Shown: positions 1 through 11,826 of the stretch, piece after piece
Numbering within the stretch: the first letter of the stretch is position 1
Layout: every line of letters starts with the position of its first letter
From: Polyporus tsugae
Lineage: Eukaryota; Basidiomycota; Agaricomycetes; Polyporales; Polyporaceae
Assembly (NCBI GenBank): GCA_024305745.1
Contig: JAHRBS010000004.1
Location: forward strand, 744,001 to 808,000
DNA length: 64,000 nt
Direction of reading: 5' to 3'
Translations under genes and position numbers: made by a program
The notes under the pieces: generated by a model
What the model was told of the DNA's origin: nothing
What the model saw: the letters and a program-made list of their open reading frames with translations, nothing else
Database searches by the model: none

Positions 1-3000
1 TCGACCATCGACTAACCTTGTACGCTTGGACATCGCCTTTGAACTGGGTAACAGTGCCGTCTGCGCACACCCAGAGCTGGAGATCCGATCAGCGTGGATC
101 CCAACGAACACAAACAAAAAGCTCTACCAACCTCCTTAGCGACGGACGTGATGAAGCGCTCATCGTGGGATATGAGGATAACACCTCCGTTCCAAACGGT
201 CAGCGCGCTCATCAGCGCATCAAGACCCTACAATGCCTTCAGTATCATTGAAGAACTCCATGTTGCGTCACCGTACCTCCATATCCAAGTGGTTAGTCGG
301 CTCGTCCAGGAGCAAGACATGCGGCTGCTGAAGCGAAAGGACTGCGAAGGCGACGCGCGACTTCTGACCCCCAGACAGCGTTCCAATCTGCTGCAGGCCG
401 GTCATGCCGGATATCTGGAAGTTACCCAGGTGGGAGCGGTACTCTTGCTCGGTCTTCCCCGGGAACTTGCTTGCCAGGAACTGCACGGGCGACATTTCTG
501 GGATGAGGTTATCGACGTGGTGCTGGGCGAAGTACCCTCTGATGGGCGAGAGGTAAGGGACATGCCCGCTGAGGGATACTAAGTTTACGCACATGCGCAG
601 ACGGCCATTCTGGTTGACGTGCCCGAGCATGGGTTTGAGTTCGCTCGTCAGGAGCTTAATACTATGCATAAGTGACGATCAGTATGGTTGAACACACATG
701 CAGATATTCGGACGAAGACGTACAGAGTCGATTTTCCTGCACCGTTGGGGCCGATGACGGCGATACGAGAGTCGAGACCAACGTCAATGTTGATGCCCCT
801 CAGCAAGACCTTGTCTGGGGTATATCCGAACGTGACCTCGCTCAGCTGGAGCACCGGCGGCGAGATTTTCTCGATTTCCGGGAGCTTGAACGTCTCTGTA
901 TCCTCTTCTTCTGGCGGAGTGAGCTCCGGGAGTTTCTCGAGGATCTTGATTTTGGACTGCGCCTGAGCCGCGCGGTTCGCGTTGTACCGCCAGCGATCAA
1001 TGAACGCCTGCAGGTGCTTGCGGTACTCCATCTGGGTCTCATACTCTTTCCGGAGGTTGCGGTCGCGCTCCGACTTGGTGGAGTAGAACTGGGCAAAGTT
1101 ACTACAGCGAGTCTGGGTGAGAACCGTGCACAACGGTGGATTCTACACACATACCCCTTGTAGTAGTCGAGACGTCCTGAGTGCATGTGGACAATGTCCG
1201 TCGCCACGGCATCACTGTGGGACGGCTTGGTGAGCGCAAAACACATTGAAGTTATCGGACTTACAGGAAAGCTCTGTCGTGGGAACTGTGGAGGCATATT
1301 CAGCATCACGAGCGGAACTGTTGGCAGGGATGGCGTTGACCTACACAACAAGCAGAGTGCCGGACCATGTTTGCAAGTAATCCTCCAGCCACGCGAGAGC
1401 GTTGAGATCGACTGAGAGACTGTTCAGCAAATCGATAACATAGAGACTTGCATTAAACCTTACTGTGGTTGGAAGGCTCATCAAGAAGAAGCAGTGCAGG
1501 CTAGCACCCATATTAGACGGGAACAAAGAGCTGTGCGCGAGACGATCTACCTTGACAAACAGTGCTCTTGCCAGAGCGAGACGCATACGCCAACCACCGC
1601 TGAACGATCTGGTTTGCCGCTTTTGGTCCTCTTCGCTGAACCCGAGGCCTACACGCTGGGTTAGCACGGAAAAGCCGACCCCGTACTCAACCGCCACTCA
1701 CCAGCAAGAAGAGCAGCTGCTCGTGCAGGACCACTCTCCGCGTCCATGTCAGCAAGGCGCGCATGCACCTCCGCCAACCGCGTCTGCGCCTCGTCTCGGG
1801 CGTCCTCAAATCGCTTGTCGTCGTTCTCGCTGTCAAGCTCGGCTAGCCTCGCGTTCAAAGTCGCTTCCTCGCGCAGAAGGGTGTCGCGCCACACATCCGC
1901 CTTGAGCACAGAGTCCAACGCAAGGGTGTCGTCGCCAACAATCTCCTGCTCGACGAAGAGGATCGTGATGTACGGAGGAATCGGCACGTCACGCAGGGCA
2001 ATGTGCCGCAATAGCGTCGATTTACCGACACCGTTGCGACCGATGAGACCATACCGACGGCCATATGCAAGCGTAAGCGAGGCTCCAGACCTGAGAATGG
2101 CACACATTCAGCAAGATATCGTGGCCGACGCTCTATACCAGCAACGTACAGGATGCGGTTTGAGCCGAAGTTGACGTCGATAGACGTAAGGTGAACGTCC
2201 TTCGACTTGTTCTTCGACGCCGCTGCCGCGTCCAGAGGGTTGATCTTCATGAACATCTCTTCGTACGTTTGCTATGTCCACGGTTGTTTCAGTACTAGGA
2301 CGCCTGCTGATGCACAACAGGCAAGAGACTTCTCTGGTACGGGGAAAATTTGCCCCGGAAGGTAAAGATTCCAGGCTTTGGAAAGGCGTCAGGCTTGGTG
2401 GTATATCAAGACGCCTTTCCACATTTGAGGAAACGGGCTATGAAACGGGACATTGTCCCGCCACATAAATATCCCCAGTCTTTCCGTCCACATTGTCGTT
2501 CTATACTTGAAAACACCACAGGATCCATTTCGGGATTCAAGAAACCCTGAATGAATTGTGGTTTCCTGGGACTTAGAACACTCCGAAAATCGCGAAAAAA
2601 AGTTCTGAACAGTTCACAAGTCCCAGAAAAGCTGATGTCTGCCATGCAGTCCCAAAAGAACACACCTGTTTCCTGTGCTGGTCGAGCAACCTGGAACCTT
2701 CGTACAAGTTGCGCTTCGAACGCTTGTCGATCTTGGCCTACAGACCGGCATATAAGGACTTGCTTCGCGCATACAGTACAAGAATGACGTACCCTGAGCT
2801 TGGCCTCTTGCTTCTCCAGCTTCTTCACGTCGACGCGAGAAGCTCTACGAGAGGCCGTCTTGTGGGAGAACATGGTGGAGACGAACGTGAGCACTCACTT
2901 TCCCTTGTTGATGCTCTCCAAGTCCACGCCTTCCCCGAAGGCGATAGTATTGCTCATGTTGTTCGCCTTGCTCAGATCCATCACCTTGTCCAGCCTGACC

Positions 3001-3287
3001 AGACCGCTTCCCTTCCCCGCGCGGTTCCTCTCCTCTCGGCGGGTCAACGGCTCCGTGAGCAAGTCGGCCAGGCGCGCGACAAGGCTCTCGAGATCGCCCC
3101 GCTTTGCCTGGCTGGAGGACGAGCCGATGGCTGAGTCTAGGATATCGCGAGTGACCTGCAGGACGTCTTCATCTTCGGCGGCATCGTCGAGGTCCAAGAG
3201 GTAGCCAGAGAGGTACTGGACGACGATCTCCTCGGTGCCCGGAAGAGTGCTTCGGATCTCTTCAGCGATGTCTTCCGAGGATACCAT
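1..3287 (-). CDS. GCN20: ABCF-family ATPase, GCN20/ABCF3 type (3' end outside window)
   Basis: This is a soluble ABC ATPase without membrane segments. In yeast, GCN20 works with GCN1 on ribosomes to activate the GCN2 kinase. The start ATG is at 3287 and the first exon ends near 2898 with INKGK. The first nucleotide-binding domain shows Walker [10 protein letters not shown] (about 2040), signature SGGW, Walker [11 protein letters not shown] and an H-loop SHDR. The linker region [17 protein letters not shown] follows, then the second domain with GPNGAGKST (about 755), [19 protein letters not shown] and ISHDERF. The last exon seen, [12 protein letters not shown], ends at a GTTAGT donor near position 16, so only the extreme C-terminus is missing. 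At least ten short introns interrupt it, and the joins I checked keep frame ([37 protein letters not shown]). Family assignment is secure. ARB1 or ABCF1 is less likely because of the long N-terminal region before the first domain. Confidence 0.93.
2272..2665 (-). other. Long (394 nt) intron in the ABCF gene with inverted repeats
   Basis: On the minus strand this lies between the exon ending LLDQHRKQ (donor GTGTGT) and the exon starting QTYEEMFMK (acceptor TAG). The other introns of the gene are about 45-70 nt. It contains a perfect 11-bp inverted repeat (2380-2390 and 2410-2420, 19-nt loop), an imperfect palindrome at 2341-2356, and a looser inverted pair around 2566-2640 (gggactt...aagtccc). 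No coding sense is visible inside. Confidence 0.7.
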
Positions 3288-3929
3288 GGCGGAAGGTTGG
3301 GGCGGGTGTCTGAGAGGTCAAGAGGTCAGAGGCTCGACGGCCGTTCAGCGGCGCGCGCGGTGATCAGCCATCTCAGAGCGGAAATTGTGGGCATCCGAGA
3401 AGATCGGAAAATGGGCGCCAAACGACTTACTAGGACTCCGAGTCCTGGTCAAACCCTGGTTGTATCATGATACTCCCTGCTCTTGCCACGACATCTCACT
3501 TTTCCCCTCGGGTCTGCTCGTCTTAGACTCCTCGGACGAGCCGCTTTGAGTGAGAGACATCTCGATCCTTTCTCCTCGTTCAAAAGTCCCACGCATCTCC
3601 CGCTCATAAATCAGCAGGCTCAACCAGATGGAATTCAAGCTGGACGGGGTGCATTCCGATAATGCTCTACCTCCTCCCCCCTTACGCTTGATGTGGATCT
3701 GTCCATCTCCCTCCCGCTCTCGTCAAGCAAGGCAACTGTGGACTTCAACGAACGGCCTTGCTCGACACGAGCGGGAACGCTGCTTCATCCCTATATACTT
3801 GCCCCCTCCCACCACCACGACCCTGTGAGGGCTAGTTTCCTGACTCCCGTGCACCATCTACCACCAGAGCTGGTCCGCAAGAGTAGGCATAAAAAATAGA
3901 CGATAGACTCCCAGGCCGAGGCATAGACT
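3288..3929. promoter_or_regulatory. Intergenic region upstream of the ABCF gene
   Basis: This is about 640 bases with no supported gene. It must hold the minus-strand ABCF promoter and 5' leader. The leader side is rich in GAGG/AGGTC. The stretch 3470-3830 is pyrimidine-rich on the plus strand. The open frames here are short and have no recognisable domain. Confidence 0.4.
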
Positions 3930-5620
3930 TTATAGGGCTCCGGACACTTGCTACAACACCCCGTTTCTTTCTAGAACCGGACACCGACACTCTCTGGGAT
4001 ACTCTGCCTGGCTATGGTATTTTCGCTTACCTCCTTCCGAGAGATGCGCAAGCAGTGGATACGGTAGAAGACGATCGCAGCGGCCTCCGTAAGGATAAGG
4101 TCCCTCTGTCTCAGTACGTGGTACGTTATATGCGCGGTATTACGAGTCGGGTCACATAGTATTGACTCCTCCCTAGTCAGTAACCCGCTCGTTGACCGAG
4201 GATGAGTTCAAACGCGTCGATTACTACACCCCTCGCGTCAAGCGCATCCAGGAGCTCTATTCCTTGTTCCCCACTCGTCTTCAGGGCTATGTGGCCTACG
4301 AGTCTTCCGTACCAGCGGTGTTCGCTCCCTGGTGGACTGCGACACAGCCGCTGTTCCCAAACCTTCGCGTCCTTGATATATCTCCTTCCAATGTCCAATA
4401 CCCAGTCCACTACCAGTTCTTCCATACCCTCTTCAGACCCCAGCTCGAGAATCTCGAACGATTGTACAACATTCTACCGGACGGCGGAGGACGTTCCCCC
4501 GACTGATTACCAGCAGATGCTCGCGAGGCTTCAGGAATCTGCACCACATCTCTTGCACCTCAGGTTGTATGCCCCATAATTCCCTATCATCGTAACCGCC
4601 ATGTCTGCCGCAGCTTCGCCCATTTGGTCAGCGCACGCACCGAGTCGCTCCCCATCACTGAGCAGGCTTTCCAGCATCTCGCGGCGCTACTTCATTTGGT
4701 GACAATCGACATCACACTCCCCGATTCCTTCATGGAACGGGATGTAGCTTCGCTCCGTCTGACTCGGAATTCTTCCCCACCCTGCGAGAACTCCAGCCGG
4801 CGTATCGCTCCAACCTAACCGTCGTTTCGCTCGTAGCCCAGCATGACCAGTCGTCGCGGCTCGCAGTCATCCGTGCAGGACTTCTTGAGGACGACGATGA
4901 CGATGACGATGACGACGGCCTCTCGCTGGACGACCTCCTGTCCTTCTTCTCGCTGTCCCATAACAACAGCACGATCATCCAGGAGCTCGGCATCCAACTT
5001 GCCTCTATTGAGCACTGGACGTCCTATGCTACCTTCGACGAGAAACATCTCGAGCCTCTTTTTGCACTGAGAAGCCTAACCACCCTCGAGATTCTCCTGC
5101 GCTGCACGTTCAATCTGGACAATACCGCGCTGGGACGAGCCGCAAGGGCGTGGCCAAACATCTGCATGCTCACACTCGGCCCCGACCCCGTGCAGAGGGG
5201 CGCGCAAGTGACTTTCGCCTCCCTCGTCCCGTTAGCTCAGCACTGCCCTGCCCAGAGCGGCAGACCCTCGGATGACTCTCGACGCAGACCTGTTTCGCCT
5301 TCCTCCCACCCTCCGCAACTCACCGGCGTGCGTAGGGAGTGATCAATGCGCTCTCGAGGTTCTCAAGGTCGGGCCGGCGCGTACCGTCAATCCGCAGGAC
5401 GTCGCGTCCTTCCTGGTCGACCTGTTCCCGCGTCTGGGGTACGTTGAGTACGAAACCATTCATCTGATGATGTTATGGACCCCCTGATGCCACCTTGGCC
5501 GATATCGTGGCAGGCCCAATACAGCGATTACTGGGAAGAGGTGTATGAACGCTGGATCCCCCAGTTGGCGAGCGAGCGGGGGGTCGACAGTGAGCTGACG
5601 TTAAACGAGGTCTCAGACGC
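3930..5620 (+). pseudogene. F-box/LRR-type protein, decayed
   Basis: The translated pieces follow the order seen in the large Agaricomycete F-box family. FFLEPDTDTLWDTLPGYGI (about 3970) is the block after the F-box. RVDYYTPRVKRIQEL (about 4205) and PNLRVLDI come next, then leucine-rich blocks HLAALLHLVTIDITLPD, LEPLFALRSLTTLEILLR and DVASFLVDLFPRL. These pieces lie in different frames, with shifts near 4480, 4750, 5250 and 5480 and no convincing introns at those points. The F-box itself is not visible upstream of 3930. A run of GAY codons near 4890 encodes about nine aspartates. I read it as a pseudogene. A set of sequencing indels in an intact gene is the alternative. Confidence 0.6.
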
Positions 5621-6111
5621 GCATGTTATGGAAGTCGTAGCACATGGGGGGACGCCCGCCGCGCTGACTCGGACAGGAATGGTTGTAGAGACATGGTCGG
5701 AAGAATGCTACGCGGACATTGGCACTATACGTCACTACCAACAGAATGATAATCACCTACAATCGGGACGAAGATTCATTCGTGTGGTACTACCCCAGCT
5801 TCTTTATGGCAGGTGTTTGAAGACTTGTGTGCATGCCACAGTATTTGAGTTCCAACCTACTACCGGTTCGACTCGTCCCCAACTCCAATCCGCGCATCCT
5901 CAAGCATATACCGTCACACTATAACGTGGCTATTATTGTTACACATCCATTAACTATCGATTAACACTTGAAATAAGACTACTGTACGTTATTAGGATTA
6001 TGTGTACACCGGTCAGACGAAAGACCGCCTCTAGAACGAAGGTTTTATGACGAAACAGACAGCTGATACGCTGCACCGTCTTGTACGGTGTGACTCTTCC
6101 AAACTCCTCGG
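5621..6111. other. Intergenic region between F-box remnant and DUF6534 gene
   Basis: About 490 bases between two converging genes. Part of 5621-5924 stays open on the plus strand and may be the last degenerate piece of the F-box remnant. 5925-6040 is AT-rich and probably serves as 3' ends. No RNA gene is seen. Confidence 0.35.
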
Positions 6112-7968
6112 TCAAACCGTCTCAAAGGGCGGTATGGTCTTCTGGTCGGGGACAAAGGAGTCGGACGTCGAGCTCGGCGGGCAATGTTCATCCTTCACTT
6201 CCACGTTGAAGTCGGTCAACTGGTGCGACTCGACGCCGATGACGATCCGGTCCGTAACCTGCCACGTTGAACGTGGGTTAGTACCTCAATTCCCCACGCG
6301 CACAATGAAAGAGGGCGAACGAAGTCCCAAGAAGGGGGAAGGGGAGATAGCGAGGGAAGGACAAACCCGGGTACTCTTCCGCCCACCTCCCTCGCGGAGG
6401 ACGTTCACGTTGAGCCGGGACCGCTGTCCGCCGCTGACTGGGCCGTGCCCCAGGGACTCGCTACCGTCGCTTGTAGCCTTCCATATACGCCGGGAGTTCA
6501 AGGTCGACATGAGTGAGTTCGTGTACAGCTTCGCTAGAGGCAGGTTGAAGATCATGTCGTGCCCGGTAGGCTAGAAGCGAAGCAGGCGACAACATCAGCA
6601 TCGAAATATTTGATGGAGACAGAGGATGAAGCCTGTCCCGGGGGAGTACACTTACCATAGCTAGGTAGAGAACGAGATTGATAATTGCGAAGACAGCGGT
6701 GATGAAGCCAGTCTGGACGGTCACTATGTCGATGAACACAAAGCCCAGGGTTAGCGGTTGTGTTTCGGGAACGACGGTGCACAAAACCGTAATAAACAGT
6801 TCCCGCTACTCACAGTGAATTATTTTGTTGATCAAGTCGTCCGTAACTGACATCCCCGTTTTGTGCTTCCGCTGCGAGAGTTAAGCCAAGAATCGTGAGT
6901 ACAGGAGGTATGACTCATGAAAACAAGGGGCCCTTGAGTTGAACGTACCAGATGCCAGACCAGCGCGGCGGCTATCAAAACGTCGCCGAGCGCAGCGCCC
7001 ACGAGCCAGACGATGGGAACAGCCTGAAACTTCCTGAGTTCACTGAAGTCACGGACTATCGCAATGCCGATGCTGGTGCCTATCCCGCCCACTGAAGGAT
7101 GCAGATGCGATCAGCTTCAGATTGCCAACGACAGAACTTGGTCGACGTACATAACTGTGCGATGGCGCAAATCACGATGACGGTGACTATCCAGCGATTC
7201 GACGTCAACATGTTCACTCGCCACGCAAAGAACGACTGCACAAGGGCAGCGATGACTGCCTAGGAAAAGCATGAGCGAACGAGATGAGGTATAATCACAA
7301 AGCTATCTCACCGTTATCACCGGGTCTATCATAGGGGCGAGGGACACTCGACTCAGTGGATGGAATATATATCAGCGACACCGTGCCATACCTGTCATGA
7401 ACACTGTAAAGCAAATATAATTGTTACAACGACTCGAAGGCGAAGGACTGTCCGGACTTACTCCAGCTTGCCCTGGTGAGCGGCTCCACGTTCCCTGTCC
7501 GCATGCATTTCGTTCAGCATGGCACACAATCGAGCTCATGAATCACACTCACCGAAGTTGTTGATGAGCGGATCATACAGAAACGCGATGTCGAAGCCCG
7601 TGTTGACGGTGTCGAACAGGAACAAGATAAGCACCTGTTCACAAAGCCGTCAAGCCCTGTCCTCTACATCGAACAGACCCACTTATAATTGACACTCACG
7701 AAGGTCTTCATCCAAGTACGATCACTAGTACCTCCCACTCCGTCAGACTACGTCATTCCAAACGAGGAACGAGAATGGAGACACTCACTCTTTGTACATG
7801 TTGAAGTACAGGTATGTCTGAGTGAGCATGACCCCATACAGCAAGACGTTGAATACCACGCCGACGAACATCGGGCCATAGCTGCATACAGACGTAATCG
7901 AAAATCAGCGACATGACTCAGGACCAGAGAAGACAGCTCACTCACACTTCCTGTATGAACGTGCCCAT
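6112..7968 (-). CDS. DUF6534-domain seven-helix-like membrane protein
   Basis: This is a member of a large basidiomycete family of multi-helix membrane proteins of unknown role. The start MGTFIQEV is at 7968, with a GTGAGT donor joining to YGPMFVGVVFNVLLYGVML (first helix) and QTYLYFNMYKE. The next exon carries the family block FLFDTVNTGFDIAFLYDPL (about 7630-7570). Later exons give GGIGTSIGIAIVRDFSELRK, IVWLVGAALGDVLIAAALVW, TVQTGFITAVFAIINLVLYL and LIFNLPLAKLYTNSLMSTLN, the usual DUF6534 region. A last exon ends with DQKTIPPFETV and stops at 6112. At least seven short introns are needed. The family is clear. The exact joins and the tail exon are less so. Confidence 0.8.
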
Positions 7969-9700
7969 CTTGCTGACGCAAACGAGGACACACTAGAGAG
8001 TGCGATAGGATAGACGGTGTTCCGGTAGGGGGCGTATTCCGACTATACCGTACTCGCCGAAGAAGCACGCACAGGACGGAGGCAAGGCCGGGAAAGCAGC
8101 ACCATCATGGCGATTAAGTAGGAGTCAGGATGGTCCCATCGCATGAACAAGAGTTGCCAAGGGAGATGGGAGGCTCCAAACTCTAGGACAGCGAATGCCA
8201 GTTAGGGTACATTATACTATATCGCCCACGATTATGGTAGTACTCACTAGTATACAGGTTCTTGGAACACTATTACTGCTTAGGCCCTCGCGTGCATGAG
8301 AACATGCACCACAATATTAATCCAAGCCGTTCACGTCAAACGTCACGCTAAATACCTGGCGCTATTAGCATGATCGCGACGTCGACAGCCAAGTAAGTAC
8401 ATACTGGCAGACCAGCCAGGGGGACCGAGAATATGTTGACATGTCGTCCATATCACAGCCTAACCATGCATAAGTGGCGCGCCATGACAAGAACCTGCTA
8501 AACGACGTACTTACTTTCACTGATCTAGGCCCTTGGCCGAAGCCTTTGGCCCACCAAGCAGAGATATCCGCCACCCTGGAGTTCCACCACAGAGGTGGTA
8601 GGTCAGTACTTTGGTCACCGTGTTAGCCCAGGAGTAACCTACAACCTCGACTCATCGTGGAACGAACGAGAGGAATACTTACAACACGCTCTGAAACTGC
8701 GGCGAGTGGCTGTGACGACCCGTGACGTCAAGATATATGAATCATAATACACAGACGTCGCTTATTCTTCCGGCTACGCATCAATGTAAGCGCTTAAGCG
8801 CTTAAGCGCGATCGCCCTGCTCAGCGGCTTCAGCCTCAGCTTCGAGCCTTCAACTCCAGTCTGCATCATATTGACGTCGCTGTGCGTCCGATCAATATTG
8901 ACTGCCATCCATACCCCACCAGGTACGGTAACAGTGTTTACCCCAACATCTAGGGTTTCGTGACAAAAATAAGTTAAGTCTTCCTCCCCGCTTACCCCTC
9001 GATGATCTGAGAAGAGATCGGAACCATGCCGCGGACACTGAAAGTGCTCTGAAAGGAACGTTATATAAGCATCCTGGTTAGCGAGCGTGCGTTAAAAACG
9101 TTGAAACATTGAAGGCCGAGTTACTCGCTGGTACACCTCGGACGATATGAACGTCAATGTTCCCAAACCCTGGCGCATAAGACGATGCAGGTGGTAGTAA
9201 GTAACAGGAATTGTTGGCATGATGGACAGTTAATTGAAGGTGTGCCAAATATGCGCAATTGCAATGCAATTCTAATACTAATGCAAGGCCTCCGACTCAC
9301 CTGAAGTTGAAAATGTTGGCGTATGCTAGCTTCGTCGATAGTTCGGAGAGCAGACTGGGAGCGGCTACCGATCCCGAGGGTCATGGAGAGGCATTCTCGG
9401 AATGACCGCCAGGAGCGACTCGGACGGTCGGTCTTATTTCAGGGCGGCATCTTGAATCGAGAGGATCTGCGCTCAGGCTCTCGAAGCCACTTCTTACAGC
9501 ACGCGCAGGGATACGTTGAGGTAAGGCGAACTCCTACCCAACCTAGTGAGTGAGATTCAAGAAGAGGAGGGGACACTGACTACGAACCGGGGAGATATAC
9601 TCACATGTCAAGGTCAATAGGACAAATACGGGGGCAAAGCTTGCCTCAGCCTCATGTCTACGACGCGCGTCGGGTAACGGCAAAGGTAAAGAACTGCTTC
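7969..9700 (-). other. Unresolved stretch with exon-like pieces
   Basis: No gene can be named over about 1.7 kb. On the minus strand several short open pieces end in good donors: SLLSELSTKLAYANIFNFR then GTGAGT near 9300, an exon ending at GTAAGT near 8517 (ISAWWAKGFGQGPRSVK), and a 50-codon open stretch at about 8780-8940. They do not join into one frame that I can defend. At 8788-8812 the 8-mer aagcgctt repeats in tandem. This may be a small multi-exon gene or a relic. Confidence 0.25.
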
Positions 9701-9714
9701 TAGTCCGCTTTAGA

Positions 9715-10600
9715 CGGACTGGCCTTCCCGGGAGAGCGCGCCGGAGAGGCTTGTGGATAATAGTGCATCAGAATCACGGTGGCTTGAGACGAAGTTCCCG
9801 ACATACCAAGCACTCCGCTGACGACGCGACGCCGGCGCACGACCCTCCAAGAGGTGGCGGTGGCGCATACGTCGCCTGGCCATTACTCTTGGCGAATAAC
9901 GTTCCAGGCTATGGCGTTCGTACTTTTCCCATACCCGGCCAAGGAGAGGGACAGGGACTCATCCGATCGCACGCCGGCTTACGGCGCAGCGTCGCAGTAA
10001 GACGAGACCGCGGCACAGCACTGACACCTGGACCCAATCACTTGGTCGACCTACGTACATCCTACGTTTTAGGCGGGCCGCCAAGGCGAACAAGCAAGAT
10101 GGCCAAGGCCGGTACCCGGGATGGCGGCGCATTGACCCTAACCACCGCCATAGTCAGTCCTTATGTGGCGAGCAACACGCAAAGAGAAAAGCGGAAGTCA
10201 CCATATGAATCGAGCGCACCTGGGCCTCCAATGGCACTAGTGACGGTGGTGATGAGGTTGAGAGAACGGGGGACTCACCCTTGGCCGTCGTAATCCGTAC
10301 TGTTAAGTGGAGGAAGCGCCATGGAACCAAACCTTGAGCGTCGGCGTAGTTAGGGGAGCATGGTATTCAAATGTCGAGATGGCGGTGGCCGGGATGAAAG
10401 AGCGAGAGTGGAGGAAACCTGAGTTTTATGTCCTGAAGGGTGCTCTGTCGCGAGCTTCCGGGATGTTTGCTTTGTGCTCGTCTGGAGGCCAGCCGTGACT
10501 TTTGGCATCTGAAAACAGACATATTCTTCACCTTGCTGGGACGGCCGGTACGCCGAGCGCGGACACTGACTCCCGGTGATCGATCGCATGCGTTCTGCCC
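9715..10600 (+). repeat. Dispersed repeat, copy A
   Basis: This stretch aligns by eye in the same orientation with 40540-41445. Shared blocks include gacgacgcgacgccgg, then cgttccaggctatggcgttcg versus its one-base variants, gggccgccaaggcgaacaag, cgagcgcacctgggcctcc, and tcgagatggcggtgg. The two copies are clearly diverged and carry no conserved open frame, so this looks like a non-coding mobile-element remnant (solo LTR or MITE-like) and not a duplicated gene. Confidence 0.7.
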
Positions 10601-11826
10601 GAATAGAGAGTGATTAGCCCTTCTTCGTAGTCTAGAATATGGCAAAGGTGGCATCACCAGCCAGCTTGAAAGCCTCCAAGCAAGCCTCCCTTCTTGCATC
10701 TTCGCGTGATTATCGATGAATGATACGCGGTCGCGGCCCAGGTAGTTGAGAGCGTAGTCTCTGATCACGCAGGTGGTGACATGCTGATACCTGCACTTGG
10801 CAGTTATGAAGTGTTGGGAATCAGCTTCGGAAGACTCACCACGGTCCTTTGAGAGCATCTAGCAACTTTTCCAGGATACCAGCGGGTTTGCTAGCGTTAG
10901 CGTGAGTGGCCTCCGAGTCCTGTCGCCACGCCGATTTTGAACCTTCCGCTCATCTCCCACATTCTGAGATGTCAGTTAATACAGAACCTAAAATTGCGGT
11001 ATTGGAACATTCTCCACGCAGGGCACCCTTACTCGGAGTACGGAACCGCCATCTGCAGTATGCTCAGCTGCAGTGTGGAACATAAACACGGAGGTTTTGA
11101 ACCTACGACATGAGGAACGGTCAGATATCTGATGGCATGGTCACTGCACTCTCACCTCGACTCTCTTCAATGCTTGTCCCAGTTTGTTATATTTACTGCG
11201 TCCAGTGGGGCAGGCCGTATATGAGTCAGGCCGCCGCTGGGAGTCACTGCTATTAGCAAGGCTGCTCGATGGACCGAATGGGCGATGACCGTCATGCGCG
11301 GAGTGACTGGTGGTTTTTGGCAGTCCGGCGTATGGCTGATAGTCATAGCTCACGCTTGCAGGATCGCAACCGCAAGCCATAGGGTCAGAAAGGTGGGAAG
11401 ATAAGTGTCGAGTGCCGCTGCTGCCAGTGCGGGGAGTCCGAGCGAATTTTTATTTTTTTATTTTTTTTATGTTTTTAATAATCTCAGGATGTCGGCAGTA
11501 CTGTAATACATGAGGAGCTTATGTAACTACGGCAGCGCATCTCCCGGTATCCTACGTTCGGTTGACGCGATGTGCTTGTGCACAGGTAGGACCACGGCCG
11601 AAGGCCAGGAGTGGTAGGGAGGGCCGGTCGGTAATTTGCTGTCTTACCGCCAGCCCGACGATCATGTTCCAGGGGGTGGAGCCTCCGCGTCAGACACGGG
11701 AATGGTAAGCTCGTCCGCCTGGGCAATGCCTGTGGCGGGTGTCCGCGGGTGGGGACGAGTTTTCTTCGTTCTACCCACCGTGGGCCCGTGCGTGTGATGG
11801 TGAACCTGCATGGTGGGGCGCAGGTA
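10601..11826. other. Gene-poor stretch with a T-rich tract
   Basis: I see no supported gene. A low-complexity A/T tract lies at 11448-11480 and could serve as a poly(A) or terminator region for the minus-strand orphan gene that ends at 11827. Short open frames on both strands lack domains and codon bias. Confidence 0.35.

Noticed and set aside
6112..7968. DUF6534 gene considered as a G-protein-coupled receptor or pheromone receptor
   Set aside because: The DTVNTGFDIAFLYDP and LYTNSLMSTLN blocks are those of DUF6534. No receptor motifs are seen.
11080..11165. Possible tRNA on the minus strand (aggttcaaaacct hairpin resembling a T-arm)
   Set aside because: The stem has a mismatch, there is no A-box, and no anticodon arm or acceptor pairing could be built.
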